Made by a program: the position numbers and the translations under genes. A DNA stretch of 37,229 nt from Pleomorphomonas sp. (lineage in GTDB: Bacteria > Pseudomonadota > Alphaproteobacteria > Rhizobiales > Pleomorphomonadaceae), in contig JAUVXG010000024.1 in assembly GCA_030603685.1 (NCBI GenBank), forward strand, positions 1 through 37,229, given 5' to 3'. How positions within the stretch are numbered: position 1 is the stretch's first letter; every line of letters begins with the position of its first letter. This document shows positions 10,294 to 18,449 of this stretch, in pieces. The notes beneath the pieces were generated by a model. That model searched no databases, was not told the DNA's origin, and saw only the letters and a list, made by a program, of their open reading frames with translations.

Positions 10294-10337
10294 GATGCTC
10301 CGCTTCAGCCAGACAAGCTGGCGACAAGCGGAGCATC
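10294..10337 (+). promoter_or_regulatory. Hairpin over the traC ribosome binding site
   Basis: Perfect 12-bp arms GATGCTCCGCTT (10294-10305) and AAGCGGAGCATC (10326-10337), with an inner CCAG/CTGG stem. The right arm contains the GGAG that serves traC (ATG at 10342), so the fold would hide the ribosome binding site. A second hairpin, GGCCGC-AA-GCGGCC, lies just upstream (10272-10285). It may equally be a protein-binding dyad on DNA. Confidence 0.6.
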
Positions 10338-10341
10338 TGGA

Positions 10342-10656
10342 ATGAAAAAGCCCTCATCGAGAATCCGTGAGGAAATCGCCCGGCTGCAAGAGCAGTTGAA
10401 GGCGGCGGAGACACGCGAGGCGGAGCGCATCGGCCGCATCGCCCTCAAGGCCGGTCTCGGCGACATCGAGATCGACGAGGAGGCACTGCTCGCTGCCCTC
10501 ACCGATGTGGCGGGGAAGTTTCGGCGCGGAAGCAATGAAGGCTCAACCGGGAAGAAGAGGACCGCACACGCACACTCGTCGGAGAGCCCTTCGTCCCCGG
10601 CACTCGCGCCTCAAGCGGATCAACCAGCAGCTGGCGAGGTTGAATCGCATGGCTGA
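10342..10656 (+). CDS. traC: Conjugal transfer protein TraC
   Basis: 104-residue accessory protein of the relaxosome in Ti-type systems. It starts with a coiled-coil-like segment ([18 protein letters not shown]...), followed by the typical [16 protein letters not shown] and an acidic helix, then a Gly/Ser/Pro-rich tail that is longer than in most homologues. The frame is open upstream to 10270, but the ATG at 10342 matches the known family start and has GGAG seven bases before it. First gene of traCDG; it overlaps traD by 8 bases. Confidence 0.88.
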   Translation: MKKPSSRIREEIARLQEQLKAAETREAERIGRIALKAGLGDIEIDEEALLAALTDVAGKFRRGSNEGSTGKKRTAHAHSSESPSSPALAPQADQPAAGEVESHG

Positions 10657-10861
10657 GGCACAAACTTCCGAGGACCGCAAAAAAGATACGCGCGAGAAGA
10701 TCGCGCTGGGTGGCCTCATCGTCAAAGCTGGCCTGCGCTATGAAAGCCGCGCCCTTCTCCTCGGTCTTCTGATTGACGGAAGGAGCCGCCTCAACGGCAA
10801 CGAGGTCGAGCGCGCGCGGCTGACGGGAATCGGGACGGAGGCCTTCGGCCGTGACACCTGA
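10649..10861 (+). CDS. traD: Conjugal transfer protein TraD
   Basis: 70-residue basic/helical protein with the family core [30 protein letters not shown]. It belongs to the TraD of Ti plasmids, not the F-plasmid coupling protein of the same name. It begins at an ATG within the last codons of traC and ends 11 bases inside traG, so the three genes are tightly coupled. Family length is about 71 residues, which supports this start rather than the upstream ATG at 10505. Confidence 0.87.
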   Translation: MAEAQTSEDRKKDTREKIALGGLIVKAGLRYESRALLLGLLIDGRSRLNGNEVERARLTGIGTEAFGRDT

Positions 10862-12788
10862 TACCTTCGCCCGGCGACTTGTGCTGTTCCTCCTGCCGCT
10901 TGGTGTGATGATCGGCACGCTCGTCGGGTTGACGAATCTCAGTCAGGAGATGGGCCAGACGCTTAGCTCCCTCGGCAAGACGGCGGCGCAACAGTTGCTC
11001 CTTGCCCGGATCGGGGAAGGGTTTCCCTACGCGATCGTCGCCGCCATCGGCGTCATCTCCCTCTTCGCAGCCGCGGGATCGGTGAACATCAGAACGGTGG
11101 CTCTGAGCGTTTCCATCGGCAATCTGATGGGCTTGGGATGGGTCGTCGTACGCGAAGCGCTGCGGCTCCAGACGACACTCCCGCCCGACACGCGCGCACT
11201 GCTATCCCGCGTCGATCCTGCAATCGCAGTCAGCGTCTCGCTCCTGGCCATCGCACTGATCTATTCCATTCGGGTCACTGTGAAAGGCAATGCCGCCTTC
11301 GCCTCGACTGCGCCAAAGCGCATTCGCGGGCGGCGGGCACTGCACGGCGACGCCGACTGGATGACGCTCTCCGACGCCGCCTGCCTCTTTCCCCAAACAG
11401 GCGGCATCGTCATCGGCGAGCGCTGCCGTGTCGACAAGGACAGCGTTGCCGCCCTGCCCTTTCGCTCGAAGGACCGCGCCAGCTGGGGAACCGGCGGACG
11501 CATGCCACTCCTGTGCTTTGATGCCTCCTTCGGCTCGTCGCATGGCATTGCGTTTGCCGGGTCCGGAGGCTTCAAGACGACCTCGATGACAATCCCGACC
11601 GCGCTCACATGGGGCGGCACGCTCGTCGTGCTCGATCCCTCCAACGAAGTCGCGCCCATGGTAGCCGACCATCGACGCAAGGCGGGAAGAGCCGTCCATA
11701 TCCTCGATCCGAAATCGCCGGATACCGGCTTCAACGTGCTCGATTGGATCGGCCAGTTCGGCGGTTCGCGCGAGGAGGACATTGCCGCCGTCGCCTCCTG
11801 GATCATGAGCGACAGCGGACGGCAGACCGGCATTCGCGATGACTTCTTCCGCTCCTCGGCATTGCAGTTGCTCACGGCCCTCATCGCCGACGTCTGCCTG
11901 TCCGGCCACACCGAACCGGCGCACCAGACCCTGCGCCAGGTGCGGGCCAATCTCTCCGAGCCCGAGCCCAAACTTCGCGAGCGGCTCCAGAGGATTTACG
12001 ACCTCTCCGGCTCCACCTTCGTCAAGGAGAACGTCGCCGCCTTCGTCAACATGACGCCTGAGACGTTTTCCGGCGTCTATGCCAACGCTGTCAAGGAAAC
12101 CCATTGGCTGTCCTACCCCAACTATGCCGCGTTGGTGTCCGGCACGAGTTTTCGCACGGACGATCTCGCCGACGGACACACCGACGTCTTCATCAACCTC
12201 GACCTCAAGACGCTGGAGACCCATGCGGGGCTGGCCCGGGTCATCATCGGCGCCTTCATGAATGCGATTTACAATCGCAACGGCGCCATCGAGGGGCGAG
12301 CGCTGTTCCTGCTCGACGAGGTGGCGCGTCTCGGGTTCATGCGCATCCTGGAGACCGCCCGCGACGCCGGTCGCAAATATGGCGTCACGCTCACCCTGCT
12401 CTTCCAGTCCATCGGCCAAATGCGCGAGACCTATGGCGGGCACGACGCCGCCAGCAAATGGTTCGAGAGCGCCAGCTGGATCTCGTTCGCCGCCGTCAAC
12501 GATCCCGAGACCGCCGACTATATCTCGCGACGCTGTGGCACCACGACCGTCGAAATCGAGCAGGTCAGTCGCTCTTCGCAAAGCTCCGGTTCCTCCCGCA
12601 CGAGGTCGAAACTGCTCGGCTCCCGTCCACTGATCCAGCCGCACGAAGTCCTACGGATGAGAGCTGATGAACAGATTGTCTTCACTGCCGGCAATCCGCC
12701 GCTTCGGTGCGGCCGTGCCATCTGGTTCCGACGCGATGACATGCGGGCTTGTGTAAGAGAGAACAGGTTCGAGAAGGAAGGACAGTGA
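10851..12788 (+). CDS. traG: Type IV coupling protein TraG (VirD4-like)
   Basis: Inner-membrane ATPase that docks the relaxosome to the mating-pair channel. GTG start at 10851, overlapping traD. Two N-terminal hydrophobic segments ([17 protein letters not shown] and a pair around residues 60-135), then the nucleotide-binding domain with Walker [14 protein letters not shown] (about residue 235) and Walker [15 protein letters not shown] (about 483). 645 residues, normal for the family. No trb (mating-pair) genes lie in the window, so the channel must be encoded elsewhere. Confidence 0.93.
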   Translation: MTPDTFARRLVLFLLPLGVMIGTLVGLTNLSQEMGQTLSSLGKTAAQQLLLARIGEGFPYAIVAAIGVISLFAAAGSVNIRTVALSVSIGNLMGLGWVVVREALRLQTTLPPDTRALLSRVDPAIAVSVSLLAIALIYSIRVTVKGNAAFASTAPKRIRGRRALHGDADWMTLSDAACLFPQTGGIVIGERCRVDKDSVAALPFRSKDRASWGTGGRMPLLCFDASFGSSHGIAFAGSGGFKTTSMTIPTALTWGGTLVVLDPSNEVAPMVADHRRKAGRAVHILDPKSPDTGFNVLDWIGQFGGSREEDIAAVASWIMSDSGRQTGIRDDFFRSSALQLLTALIADVCLSGHTEPAHQTLRQVRANLSEPEPKLRERLQRIYDLSGSTFVKENVAAFVNMTPETFSGVYANAVKETHWLSYPNYAALVSGTSFRTDDLADGHTDVFINLDLKTLETHAGLARVIIGAFMNAIYNRNGAIEGRALFLLDEVARLGFMRILETARDAGRKYGVTLTLLFQSIGQMRETYGGHDAASKWFESASWISFAAVNDPETADYISRRCGTTTVEIEQVSRSSQSSGSSRTRSKLLGSRPLIQPHEVLRMRADEQIVFTAGNPPLRCGRAIWFRRDDMRACVRENRFEKEGQ

Positions 12789-12846
12789 GCCCGACCGAAT
12801 AGCCTTCACGCCCCCTGGTCGAGCACCGCTTGACGGAATTCACGAT

Positions 12847-12963
12847 CCATCACGCCTAGAATCGACGCGACCCCATCGATTCAAAACTGTCGTTGGATGC
12901 GATGGCGTCGGTTGGCGATCCTTCCGCCCACGACCGCCCCCCTCGCCATCTCTGAGTCGAACG
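12847..12963 (+). repeat. Long direct repeat, copy A (degenerate)
   Basis: Matches 15541-15660 over about 117 bases with roughly ten substitutions and small indels. The best conserved part is ATCGACGCGACCCCATCGAT followed by TCAAAACTGTCGTTGGA. Copy B leads into the WGR-domain gene and contains its first codons; in copy A the start codon ATG has become ACG and the frame decays. The two copies bracket the Fic and GNAT genes. From 12789 to 12846 I see no other feature. Confidence 0.85.
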
Positions 12964-12970
12964 TCCCCTG

Positions 12971-14524
12971 TCAGGGGTTCGTGAGTTCCTGGCGGACCCC
13001 GGCATAGATCGTCTCGACCTCCGCCACCTCGGCGTCGGTCATTTCCTCGAATTCCCGCTCCCGCGCGCGCTTCGACAGTTGGCCATCGTTCTGGTGCAGG
13101 AAGCGGAACAACAGGTCCATCAGTCTGTCCGGCATGTCGACCAGCGCCGACACCTGCCGCTTGAAGGCATCATATCCCCTGAGGAAGGCCGTCTCCGCCG
13201 GAAGGTCGACGTCGATGGTTCGCGTCACGCAGGAGAATAGGAATTCGGCATGCGGCGTTGCGTCGAAGAAGCGGTAGAAATCCGAGGTCTTGTTCAGAAC
13301 CTCGACGTTGCCGCGATCGGTCGGCTGCCAGCGGACGAGCGGCAGGACACGTTTCGAATGGCTTTCGAGCGTGCGCCGGTAGTCGTCGATGCGATCGAGG
13401 ATGACGGCGGAGACAGGAAACACCACCCCCGACGGATTGAAGCCGCCATGGGCTAGGACATGGTGGATCAGGTAGCGATGCAGTCGGCCGTTGCCGTCCT
13501 CGAACGGGTGGATGTAGACGAAGCCGAAGGCCAGCATGGTCGCTGCGAGGACGGGATCGAGCTCTGAGGCCACCTCTCGGCCGAAGGCGATCACCCCGCC
13601 CATCAGATCCAGCAAATCCTGATGGCGGGCGCTGATGTGATCGGGAATCGGCATGCCGGTGATGCGATCGTGCTCGCCGACGAAGCCGCCTTCCTGTCGC
13701 AAGCCCAAATGCACGAAGCGGGCATCGCCGATGACGATGCGCTGCAGGCGCAGCAACTCCTCGAGATCGATCGGCCGCCGGCCGGCTTCGCCGATCACCT
13801 GGCCCCAGCGCTGAATGCGGTCCTGCGGCGGATCCTCACCCTCGATCTGAAAGCTCGAGCGCGAGTCCTTGAGGAGCAGGAAAGCGGCAGTTCTGGCCAG
13901 AAGGTCGGCGGGCACGTCGGCGACGACGCGCCGCGCCGCCGCGGCCAGGTCGCGTGCGACGAACTCGTTCAGGGCCGGGGTCCGGAAGACCATCGGACAG
14001 AAGGCCGGCGTGCCGGGAAGGTTGTTCTTCACGCGGTGACGCGTGGATGTCGTGCCGGAAATCGCCCATTGCCGCTCGGGATCGACGACGGGGGCATAGG
14101 CACCCTGCGTCGCGTCGGGAAGATCGAGCCGCGCCTGCAACAGCCACTCGTAAAGGAACCAGAGACGGCGGGCATAGGCTCCGGTGGGCGCGGCACGGAT
14201 GATCTCGGCCATCGGTTCCGGCCCGGTCGCCCGGAACAACGCCTTGAGGACGCCGAGATCGAGGCCTTCATAACGCAACGCAAAGGTCAGATGGCCGCCA
14301 AGCGTCTCGTCGGGTCGGTAGCGGGGCGTGTAGACGCGCCAACCGTCCGCCTCGTAGATCTTGTGGCGCGGTCCGATCGCCGACAGGATGAAGGGCGCGG
14401 GGACGGCGAGATCGTAGGCATCGATCAAGGCCGTATAGCCTACGGGAATCGCGGCCTCCGGCAACCGGCGGTCATGAAAAACCGTCACAGGGCCTGAAAA
14501 CAGCTTCTGCCGACCTATGAGCAT
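12971..14524 (-). CDS. Fic-family protein (AMPylator-type), class II inhibitory motif
   Basis: Fic proteins usually transfer AMP or a related nucleotide group to a target hydroxyl. The canonical active site HPFEDGNGRLHR is complete (about residue 339 of 517). An N-terminal inhibitory motif of the form (S/T)xxxE(G/N) is present as SFQIEG (about 224), so activity is probably self-restrained until the motif moves. A roughly 190-residue N-terminal region of unknown function precedes the Fic domain, and a helical tail follows. I chose the ATG giving MLIGRQKLFSG (14524) over 14566 because the sequence looks conserved from there. No partner antitoxin gene is adjacent. The stop lies inside the small dyad CCCCTGTCAGGGG. 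It sits in a cassette flanked by direct repeats. Confidence 0.9.
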   Translation of the reverse strand: MLIGRQKLFSGPVTVFHDRRLPEAAIPVGYTALIDAYDLAVPAPFILSAIGPRHKIYEADGWRVYTPRYRPDETLGGHLTFALRYEGLDLGVLKALFRATGPEPMAEIIRAAPTGAYARRLWFLYEWLLQARLDLPDATQGAYAPVVDPERQWAISGTTSTRHRVKNNLPGTPAFCPMVFRTPALNEFVARDLAAAARRVVADVPADLLARTAAFLLLKDSRSSFQIEGEDPPQDRIQRWGQVIGEAGRRPIDLEELLRLQRIVIGDARFVHLGLRQEGGFVGEHDRITGMPIPDHISARHQDLLDLMGGVIAFGREVASELDPVLAATMLAFGFVYIHPFEDGNGRLHRYLIHHVLAHGGFNPSGVVFPVSAVILDRIDDYRRTLESHSKRVLPLVRWQPTDRGNVEVLNKTSDFYRFFDATPHAEFLFSCVTRTIDVDLPAETAFLRGYDAFKRQVSALVDMPDRLMDLLFRFLHQNDGQLSKRAREREFEEMTDAEVAEVETIYAGVRQELTNP

Positions 14525-14583
14525 GAAATTCGATTCTCTACCGTGAAAAACGATACCAAATATCATTCTGCGTGAAAATCAAT
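14523..14583. promoter_or_regulatory. Repeated motif upstream of the Fic gene, possible operator
   Basis: Three related 12-base motifs in the same orientation: ATGAAATTCGAT (14523-14534), GTGAAAAACGAT (14543-14554) and GTGAAAATCAAT (14572-14583). A small dyad GATA-N5-TATC lies between the last two. The spacing (20 and 29 bases) approaches multiples of a helical turn. No known regulator was matched. Confidence 0.3.
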
Positions 14584-14711
14584 AACAGCTCAACAATGGA
14601 AGCCACCGAAACTACCCGAGGAACTCCACACAGTCGGCGAGAATTTATGCCGCGCCCATATAGCTGCCGGGCAGAGCTGGCATCGAAAGCTCACGGAGCG
14701 TCATGAACGGA

Positions 14712-15329
14712 TCAAGCCTGCTCCAGGAACAGAACATCATCGCCATCGTATGCAATCGGTTCCTCCCAAACCGCGACTAGCCAGCCAGGATATTTCCGTT
14801 TCGACACGGAAACAAATCCCAGCCGCTTGTCCGATTGATAGTATTTTGACAGCTTGAGACAATCAGAATCGGAAACTTCACCCCCGTCGGGATGCCCCTT
14901 CATAATGACCAGCAGACCAGCGCGTCCCAGCACGTGCTGAGCCTCGCGCATTAAGCGAAGTGCTATACCTTTCCCTCTATGTGACGGGTCGACCCAAACG
15001 CGTTCGAGATGAGCTATGGCTTCGCATTCATCTAACGGCATCCTCGCTTTTAGTGCTCTTCTCAACATCTGCTGGGCGGTTGTTAGGATACCAAAAGCTT
15101 CCATTGCATGTGCAGACCGCATGTCGAATATTTCAAAATACCACTCGTCGTCCATCTCGGGCAGATAACCGGCTTGAACAAGGAATCCCTTTAGGGCCGC
15201 TACCGTTGAAATAGATTCTCCTGCAGATGGTATATACCTGCGCAATTCTATCGAGAATTCTAGTACATCTCGATCATCATGGTTCTTACTAAATATGCTT
15301 TCGAACTTCAGGTGGCCGTCGTCATTCAT
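14712..15329 (-). CDS. GNAT-like N-acetyltransferase, uncharacterised
   Basis: 205 residues. The segment AIAHLERVWVDPSHRGKGIALRLMREAQHVL has the beta4-alpha3 form and the acetyl-CoA pyrophosphate-binding pattern R-G-x-G-x-A of GNAT enzymes. It is followed by an aromatic-rich C-terminal part (KYYQSDKRLGF, KYPGWLVAVWEEP). The substrate is unknown. It lies upstream of and in the same direction as the Fic gene, with a gap of about 190 bases, so the two may be separate units. AT content is higher than in its neighbours, which suggests recent acquisition. Not the paired-toxin type: no antitoxin gene is adjacent. Confidence 0.7.
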   Translation of the reverse strand: MNDDGHLKFESIFSKNHDDRDVLEFSIELRRYIPSAGESISTVAALKGFLVQAGYLPEMDDEWYFEIFDMRSAHAMEAFGILTTAQQMLRRALKARMPLDECEAIAHLERVWVDPSHRGKGIALRLMREAQHVLGRAGLLVIMKGHPDGGEVSDSDCLKLSKYYQSDKRLGFVSVSKRKYPGWLVAVWEEPIAYDGDDVLFLEQA

Positions 15330-15454
15330 CTTCTGCGTTCCAACTGTGCGATCGTATCAGGACAGCAACCCGTGAATACAAGAGCTTGGACGGTGGCCAA
15401 CCTCTTGTCCGGCGTTCTCCCGCCGCACAAGAGCGGCACAGCCAACAAAACTAT

Positions 15455-15483
15455 CTTTTTCTTTAGATTGCATGAACTATAAT
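15455..15483 (+). promoter_or_regulatory. Possible promoter ahead of the WGR gene
   Basis: A perfect -10 hexamer TATAAT at 15478-15483 in an AT-rich island reads towards the WGR gene, about 140 bases upstream of its ATG. The -35 match (a T-rich run near 15455) is poor. No gene is evident between 15330 and 15624. Confidence 0.3.
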
Positions 15484-15540
15484 GCTTTATCAAAGGTTGC
15501 ATCTCGCATCCAGGCAGTGGCGATGCGGAGCCTTTCCGAC

Positions 15541-15660
15541 CCATCACGCCTAGGAATCGACGCGACCCCATCGATTCAAAACTGTCGTTGGACGCAATGG
15601 CGTCGATTGGCGATCCTTCCGCCCATGACCGCTACTCCTCGCCACCTCTACATCGAACGC
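15541..15660 (+). repeat. Long direct repeat, copy B
   Basis: Partner of 12847-12963. This copy has an intact downstream reading frame, because the WGR start codon at 15625 lies inside it, so it is probably the ancestral junction and copy A the duplicate or scar. Confidence 0.85.
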
Positions 15661-15873
15661 CGGGATCCTGCCCGGAACATGGCGCGCTTCTATGCGCTGT
15701 CGATCGAGCCGACGCTGTTCGGCGATGTCTGCCTGACACGGCGCTGGGGTCGCATTGGCACGCGCGGCCAGATGAAGGCGATGAGCTTCCCACATGAGGA
15801 CGAAGCGCTCGCGCAATTTGGCAAGATCCAGCGCCAGAAGGCGAGCCGAGGATATCGCGAGTGCCTCACCTGA
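15625..15873 (+). CDS. WGR-domain protein
   Basis: 82-residue protein that is essentially a single WGR domain: HLYIERRDPARNMARFYALS, LTRRWGRIGTRGQ with the name-giving Trp-Gly-Arg, then a C-terminal helix. WGR domains in PARPs bind nucleic acid ends; small stand-alone versions are common on rhizobial plasmids, and their role is unknown. The ATG at 15625 is chosen because the domain starts there; an upstream ATG at 15472 would add an unlikely leader. Its 3' end overlaps the toxin pseudogene by 8 bases, tail to tail. Confidence 0.8.
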   Translation: MTATPRHLYIERRDPARNMARFYALSIEPTLFGDVCLTRRWGRIGTRGQMKAMSFPHEDEALAQFGKIQRQKASRGYRECLT

Positions 15874-16270
15874 ACCTGTTGACTTCGGCCGTCGTTTTGC
15901 GGCGTGCCACGAAAGCGCGCAGCAACGGCAGAAAGAACGCCTTGCTGAAGCTGCCGAGCGGCGGCGCCGGTTCGAGGTAGAAGGATTGGCCGACGATGTC
16001 GATGTTGTATTCATCGAGGATAAGCCAGAGGCGCATGTCGGCATCGAGGCCCGCCCGGCGCTTTTCGATGGGTGGGATCTCGGCGGCGAACCGGGACGCT
16101 TCCGGCTCCTTGGACGTGATGGGGACGAACAGGATCAGATAGCCGCTCTGCGGGCGAGCCGAACGCGACAGGCCGGTCTTTGCGCTCTCCGTCTCACCCG
16201 CTTTGGCCTAGCGCGCCCAGAGATAGGCATAGCGAAGGACGACGCCGGTCTGAAGCTGTTCGAAGCTCAT
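15866..16270 (-). pseudogene. Toxin gene of a Phd/YefM pair, interrupted by an in-frame amber codon
   Basis: From the ATG at 16270 the frame reads MSFEQLQTGVVLRYAYLWAR, then TAG at 16210-16208. It continues in the same frame without other stops for 113 codons (AKAGETES, SGYLILFVPITSKEPE, DMRLWLILDEYNIDIVG, LGSFSKAFFLPLLRAFVARR) to TGA at 15868-15866. The continued sequence looks fully protein-like. The ATGA overlap with the antitoxin stop marks it as the second gene of a toxin-antitoxin operon. The core has a PemK/MazF flavour (LILFVPIT) but this is only a tentative family call. A single C-to-T or G-to-T change could create the stop from CAG or GAG. Confidence 0.7.
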
Positions 16271-16536
16271 GACCGCGAGGGCTCATCTTCGCGCGCATAG
16301 ACTTCGACCGCCGCCTCGAACTCGCTCAAGAGATTATCCGGCATGGTCTCGATCGTTCCGACCGACCGGGCATCAGAGCGCTTCAGCAGCTTTTCGTAAT
16401 CCTCGATATTGAGGATCACCAGGCGAGGCTTGTTACGCTGAGTGATGGTCACGGGCCGGCGCAAGGCCTCGGCGATGATGTCGCCGGATTTCCGCGACAG
16501 ATCGCTCGTCGTGTAGGATGATGCGTCAGCGGGCAT
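16267..16536 (-). CDS. Phd/YefM-family antitoxin
   Basis: 89 residues with the Phd/YefM fold pattern: SYTTSDLSRKSGDIIAEA at the N-terminus (DNA-binding part), PVTITQRNKPRLVILNIEDYEKLL, then an acidic C-terminal tail that would cover the toxin. The start at 16536 has a strong GAGGAGG site. It autoregulates through the dyad just upstream, as is usual for the family. Its toxin gene carries an amber codon, so it may now act only as a solitary antitoxin and repressor. Confidence 0.85.
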   Translation of the reverse strand: MPADASSYTTSDLSRKSGDIIAEALRRPVTITQRNKPRLVILNIEDYEKLLKRSDARSVGTIETMPDNLLSEFEAAVEVYAREDEPSRS

Positions 16537-16567
16537 GGCGGCCTCCTCTATCTTGTATTTCCATCAT

Positions 16568-16584
16568 ATACAGCATTTCTGTAT
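16568..16584. promoter_or_regulatory. Operator dyad of the Phd/YefM operon
   Basis: Perfect ATACAG-N5-CTGTAT. It overlaps a second inverted pair, TGTAT...ATACA (16556-16572). A minus-strand -35/-10 pair TTTCAA-N17-TATATG spans the dyad, so repressor binding would block the promoter. Confidence 0.6.
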
Positions 16585-16679
16585 TTTTTGAAAGAGGCCG
16601 GGGCGGATGCTCGAAAACCCCGCGTCGATTGCCGGTGCTTGAGTCTCCGCCACGGCGCCGCGCCGGAATCAACTATTTG

Positions 16680-16715
16680 TTGATTTTCCCGGCCAGGGGC
16701 CGTACATAATGTACG
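16680..16715 (+). promoter_or_regulatory. Promoter and operator of the tacAT operon
   Basis: -35 TTGATT (16680-16685), a 17-base spacer and -10 TACATA (16703-16708). The -10 is embedded in the perfect 15-bp palindrome CGTACATAATGTACG (16701-16715), so an antitoxin bound there would occlude RNA polymerase. Confidence 0.7.
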
Positions 16716-16732
16716 AATAGGAGACCGAGAAA

Positions 16733-17035
16733 ATGGCTGAAGCAGCTAAGAAATCCTCTTCCGGTCGAGTCCGGGGAGAGCGCCTGGAAACGCGCGTCAC
16801 CTCTGACCAGAAGCGCCTCATCGAGCACGCGGCTGCACTGCAGGGGCGCACGGTCACGGATTTCGTTCTGACGAGTGTCCAGGATGCGGCGCGGCGTGCC
16901 ATTGAGGAACATCAGCATCTATCGCTCTCCGTGCGGGACAGCGAGGCCTTCGTGAAGGCGCTGACCGAACCGCAGCCGGTCAACGATCGGCTCCGCGAGA
17001 CGATCCGGCTTTATCGCGCAAAGACGGGCATCTGA
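16733..17035 (+). CDS. tacA: DUF1778 (TacA-like) ribbon-helix-helix antitoxin
   Basis: 100 residues. The ribbon-helix-helix core is RLETRVTSDQKRLIEHAAALQ followed by GRTVTDFVLTSVQDAARRAI. The C-terminal segment (SEAFVKALTEPQPVNDRL) matches the part of TacA-type antitoxins that wraps the acetyltransferase toxin. It has an AGGAG site nine bases before the ATG and its own palindromic operator. The downstream toxin starts three bases after the stop. Confidence 0.88.
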   Translation: MAEAAKKSSSGRVRGERLETRVTSDQKRLIEHAAALQGRTVTDFVLTSVQDAARRAIEEHQHLSLSVRDSEAFVKALTEPQPVNDRLRETIRLYRAKTGI

Positions 17036-17038
17036 CAC

Positions 17039-17551
17039 GTGGAAGGGAAAGCGACGGACATTCAGCGCGTCGAGGCTCTCGGCGCCCATCACGATCGCTC
17101 GTCGTTCGCGAGCGGCGCGGAGCCACTCGACCGTTATTTTCGGACGCAGGCCGGACAAGAGGCGCGCAAGAGGGTCGCCGCGCCCTTCGTGCTGGTACTG
17201 GCCGATGGCAGCATTGCCGGCTTCTATACGCTGTCGGCGACGGCGATCCACTTGCCAGAATTGCCGGATGCCATCGCGCGCAAGCTGCCGCGCTATCCGC
17301 TCATCCCGGCGACGTTGCTCGGCCGGCTCGCCGTCGATCAACGGCACCAGGGCAAGGGCTATGGCCGATTTCTTCTGGCAGACGCGCTCTATCGAGCAGT
17401 GCGAAGCGAGATCGCCTCCTTCGCGGTAATCGTCGATGCCAAGGATCAAGCCGCCAGGCGCTTCTACGAGCGCGAGAGCTTCCTGTCGTTTCCGGAGCAG
17501 CCTCTGAAGCTGTTTCGCGCGATGGCCGATATAGAAATGCTGTTCAGGTGA
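17039..17551 (+). CDS. tacT: GNAT-family toxin (TacT-like)
   Basis: 170 residues, GTG start. Toxins of this family acetylate the amino group of charged tRNAs and block translation. Visible: an N-terminal segment FASGAEPLDRYFRTQA typical of the family, the acetyl-CoA loop LGRLAVDQRHQGKGYGRFLL, a C-terminal strand FAVIVDAKD, and RRFYERESF, whose Tyr is the usual catalytic-loop residue. All key positions are present, so the pair with tacA looks active. It probably stabilises the plasmid. Confidence 0.9.
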   Translation: MEGKATDIQRVEALGAHHDRSSFASGAEPLDRYFRTQAGQEARKRVAAPFVLVLADGSIAGFYTLSATAIHLPELPDAIARKLPRYPLIPATLLGRLAVDQRHQGKGYGRFLLADALYRAVRSEIASFAVIVDAKDQAARRFYERESFLSFPEQPLKLFRAMADIEMLFR

Positions 17552-17602
17552 AAGGCTGAACGATGGGCCACCGCCCACCGGAAGATCATCAACCCGCTCC
17601 GC

Positions 17603-18244
17603 CTAGAGCTTGGGGTCAGGCCATTCGTAGCCCTCCCAGGCAGCCAGATCCTCTGGTGTCACCTGCTTGTTGGAACCGAAAGGGTAGTCGCCGGCGCCAA
17701 TCCCGAAAAGTGGGTGGAAGCTCCACAGAAGGCTCGGCAAGAGCTGGCGCCGTTGGCTCTTCGTCCAGGAACAAAACAGGGCGCCGCGTGTATGCAACCT
17801 TTCGAAAAAGCCGAGATGCGCGGGATCGAGCCGTTGCCAAGCTTCGGTCACAGCTGGCTCTCTCGAGCCGAAGTCTTCCCTCAGCGCCTCTTCTATGACG
17901 GCTTCGAGGGCATAGGTGATCGCTTGGTACTTCTTTCCGTGGTCGATCCAGGCAAGAGATTCCCTGAGCATCCGCTGCTGTGGGAGAAGCACTGGCCAGA
18001 GGATCGCCACGCCGTAGCGGGCACCGATTTCTTCGAAATGCTCTGGCGGTTGAATAATCTCACGCTGCTGCTCGTAGGCTTTCCGAGCGTCGTAGGCGAG
18101 TGCAAGAAAAGCACCCTCTTTGTCCCGAACGAGCGGTGAACGTTCATTAACGTCTCGAACAACCTCGTTCAGCAGCCGGAGAGTGCCATAGTCCCCTATG
18201 AGCATGATGCCCGCGTGGTTGCGAAGAAGCTGATGGGAGAGCAT
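17603..18244 (-). CDS. DUF6904-like conserved protein of unknown function
   Basis: 213 residues from the ATG giving MLSHQLLRNHAGIMLIGDYG. In-frame ATGs at 18265 and 18283 would extend it by 7 or 13 residues. The sequence is helical and soluble, with the conserved-looking blocks LLNEVVRDVNERSP, FLALAYDARKAYEQQRE and GVAILWPVLLPQQRML. It resembles proteins I know as DUF6904 from rhizobial and related plasmids; this is by memory, not search. No catalytic motif is evident. Confidence 0.6.
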   Translation of the reverse strand: MLSHQLLRNHAGIMLIGDYGTLRLLNEVVRDVNERSPLVRDKEGAFLALAYDARKAYEQQREIIQPPEHFEEIGARYGVAILWPVLLPQQRMLRESLAWIDHGKKYQAITYALEAVIEEALREDFGSREPAVTEAWQRLDPAHLGFFERLHTRGALFCSWTKSQRRQLLPSLLWSFHPLFGIGAGDYPFGSNKQVTPEDLAAWEGYEWPDPKL

Positions 18245-18449
18245 GGAAACACCAGAGAAGTTCATATCGTTCGGCGGCCGCAATGACCGCGTCGAACATG
18301 TGTTTTCACTCTACACAGGTTCTCCGAGCTTCCAAAGAGAGGCATCCAGCGGCGGCGCCAATTGCGCCCATTTCGATGCGTCGGCACTGTTGGCTTGGCC
18401 CGTCGCACCGGCCCCGCCGCGATGGGCGGGGCCGCCTGCGCCCAAGGTG

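Noticed and set aside
10013-10341. TraR-type tra box between traA and traC
   Set aside because: I found no 18-bp dyad of the known tra-box form, so quorum control of these promoters cannot be supported from this sequence.
11202-12644. 480-codon open frame on the minus strand opposite traG
   Set aside because: It mirrors traG, which has all coupling-protein motifs; the antisense sequence has no recognisable domain and is explained by high-GC codon bias.
13622-14497. 291-codon plus-strand frame opposite the Fic gene
   Set aside because: Antisense to a gene with a complete Fic motif; the composition is typical of a shadow frame.
15794-16300. 168-codon plus-strand frame downstream of the WGR gene
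   Set aside because: Opposite the toxin reading frame, which continues the antitoxin operon with a natural protein sequence; the plus frame has no start signal or domain.
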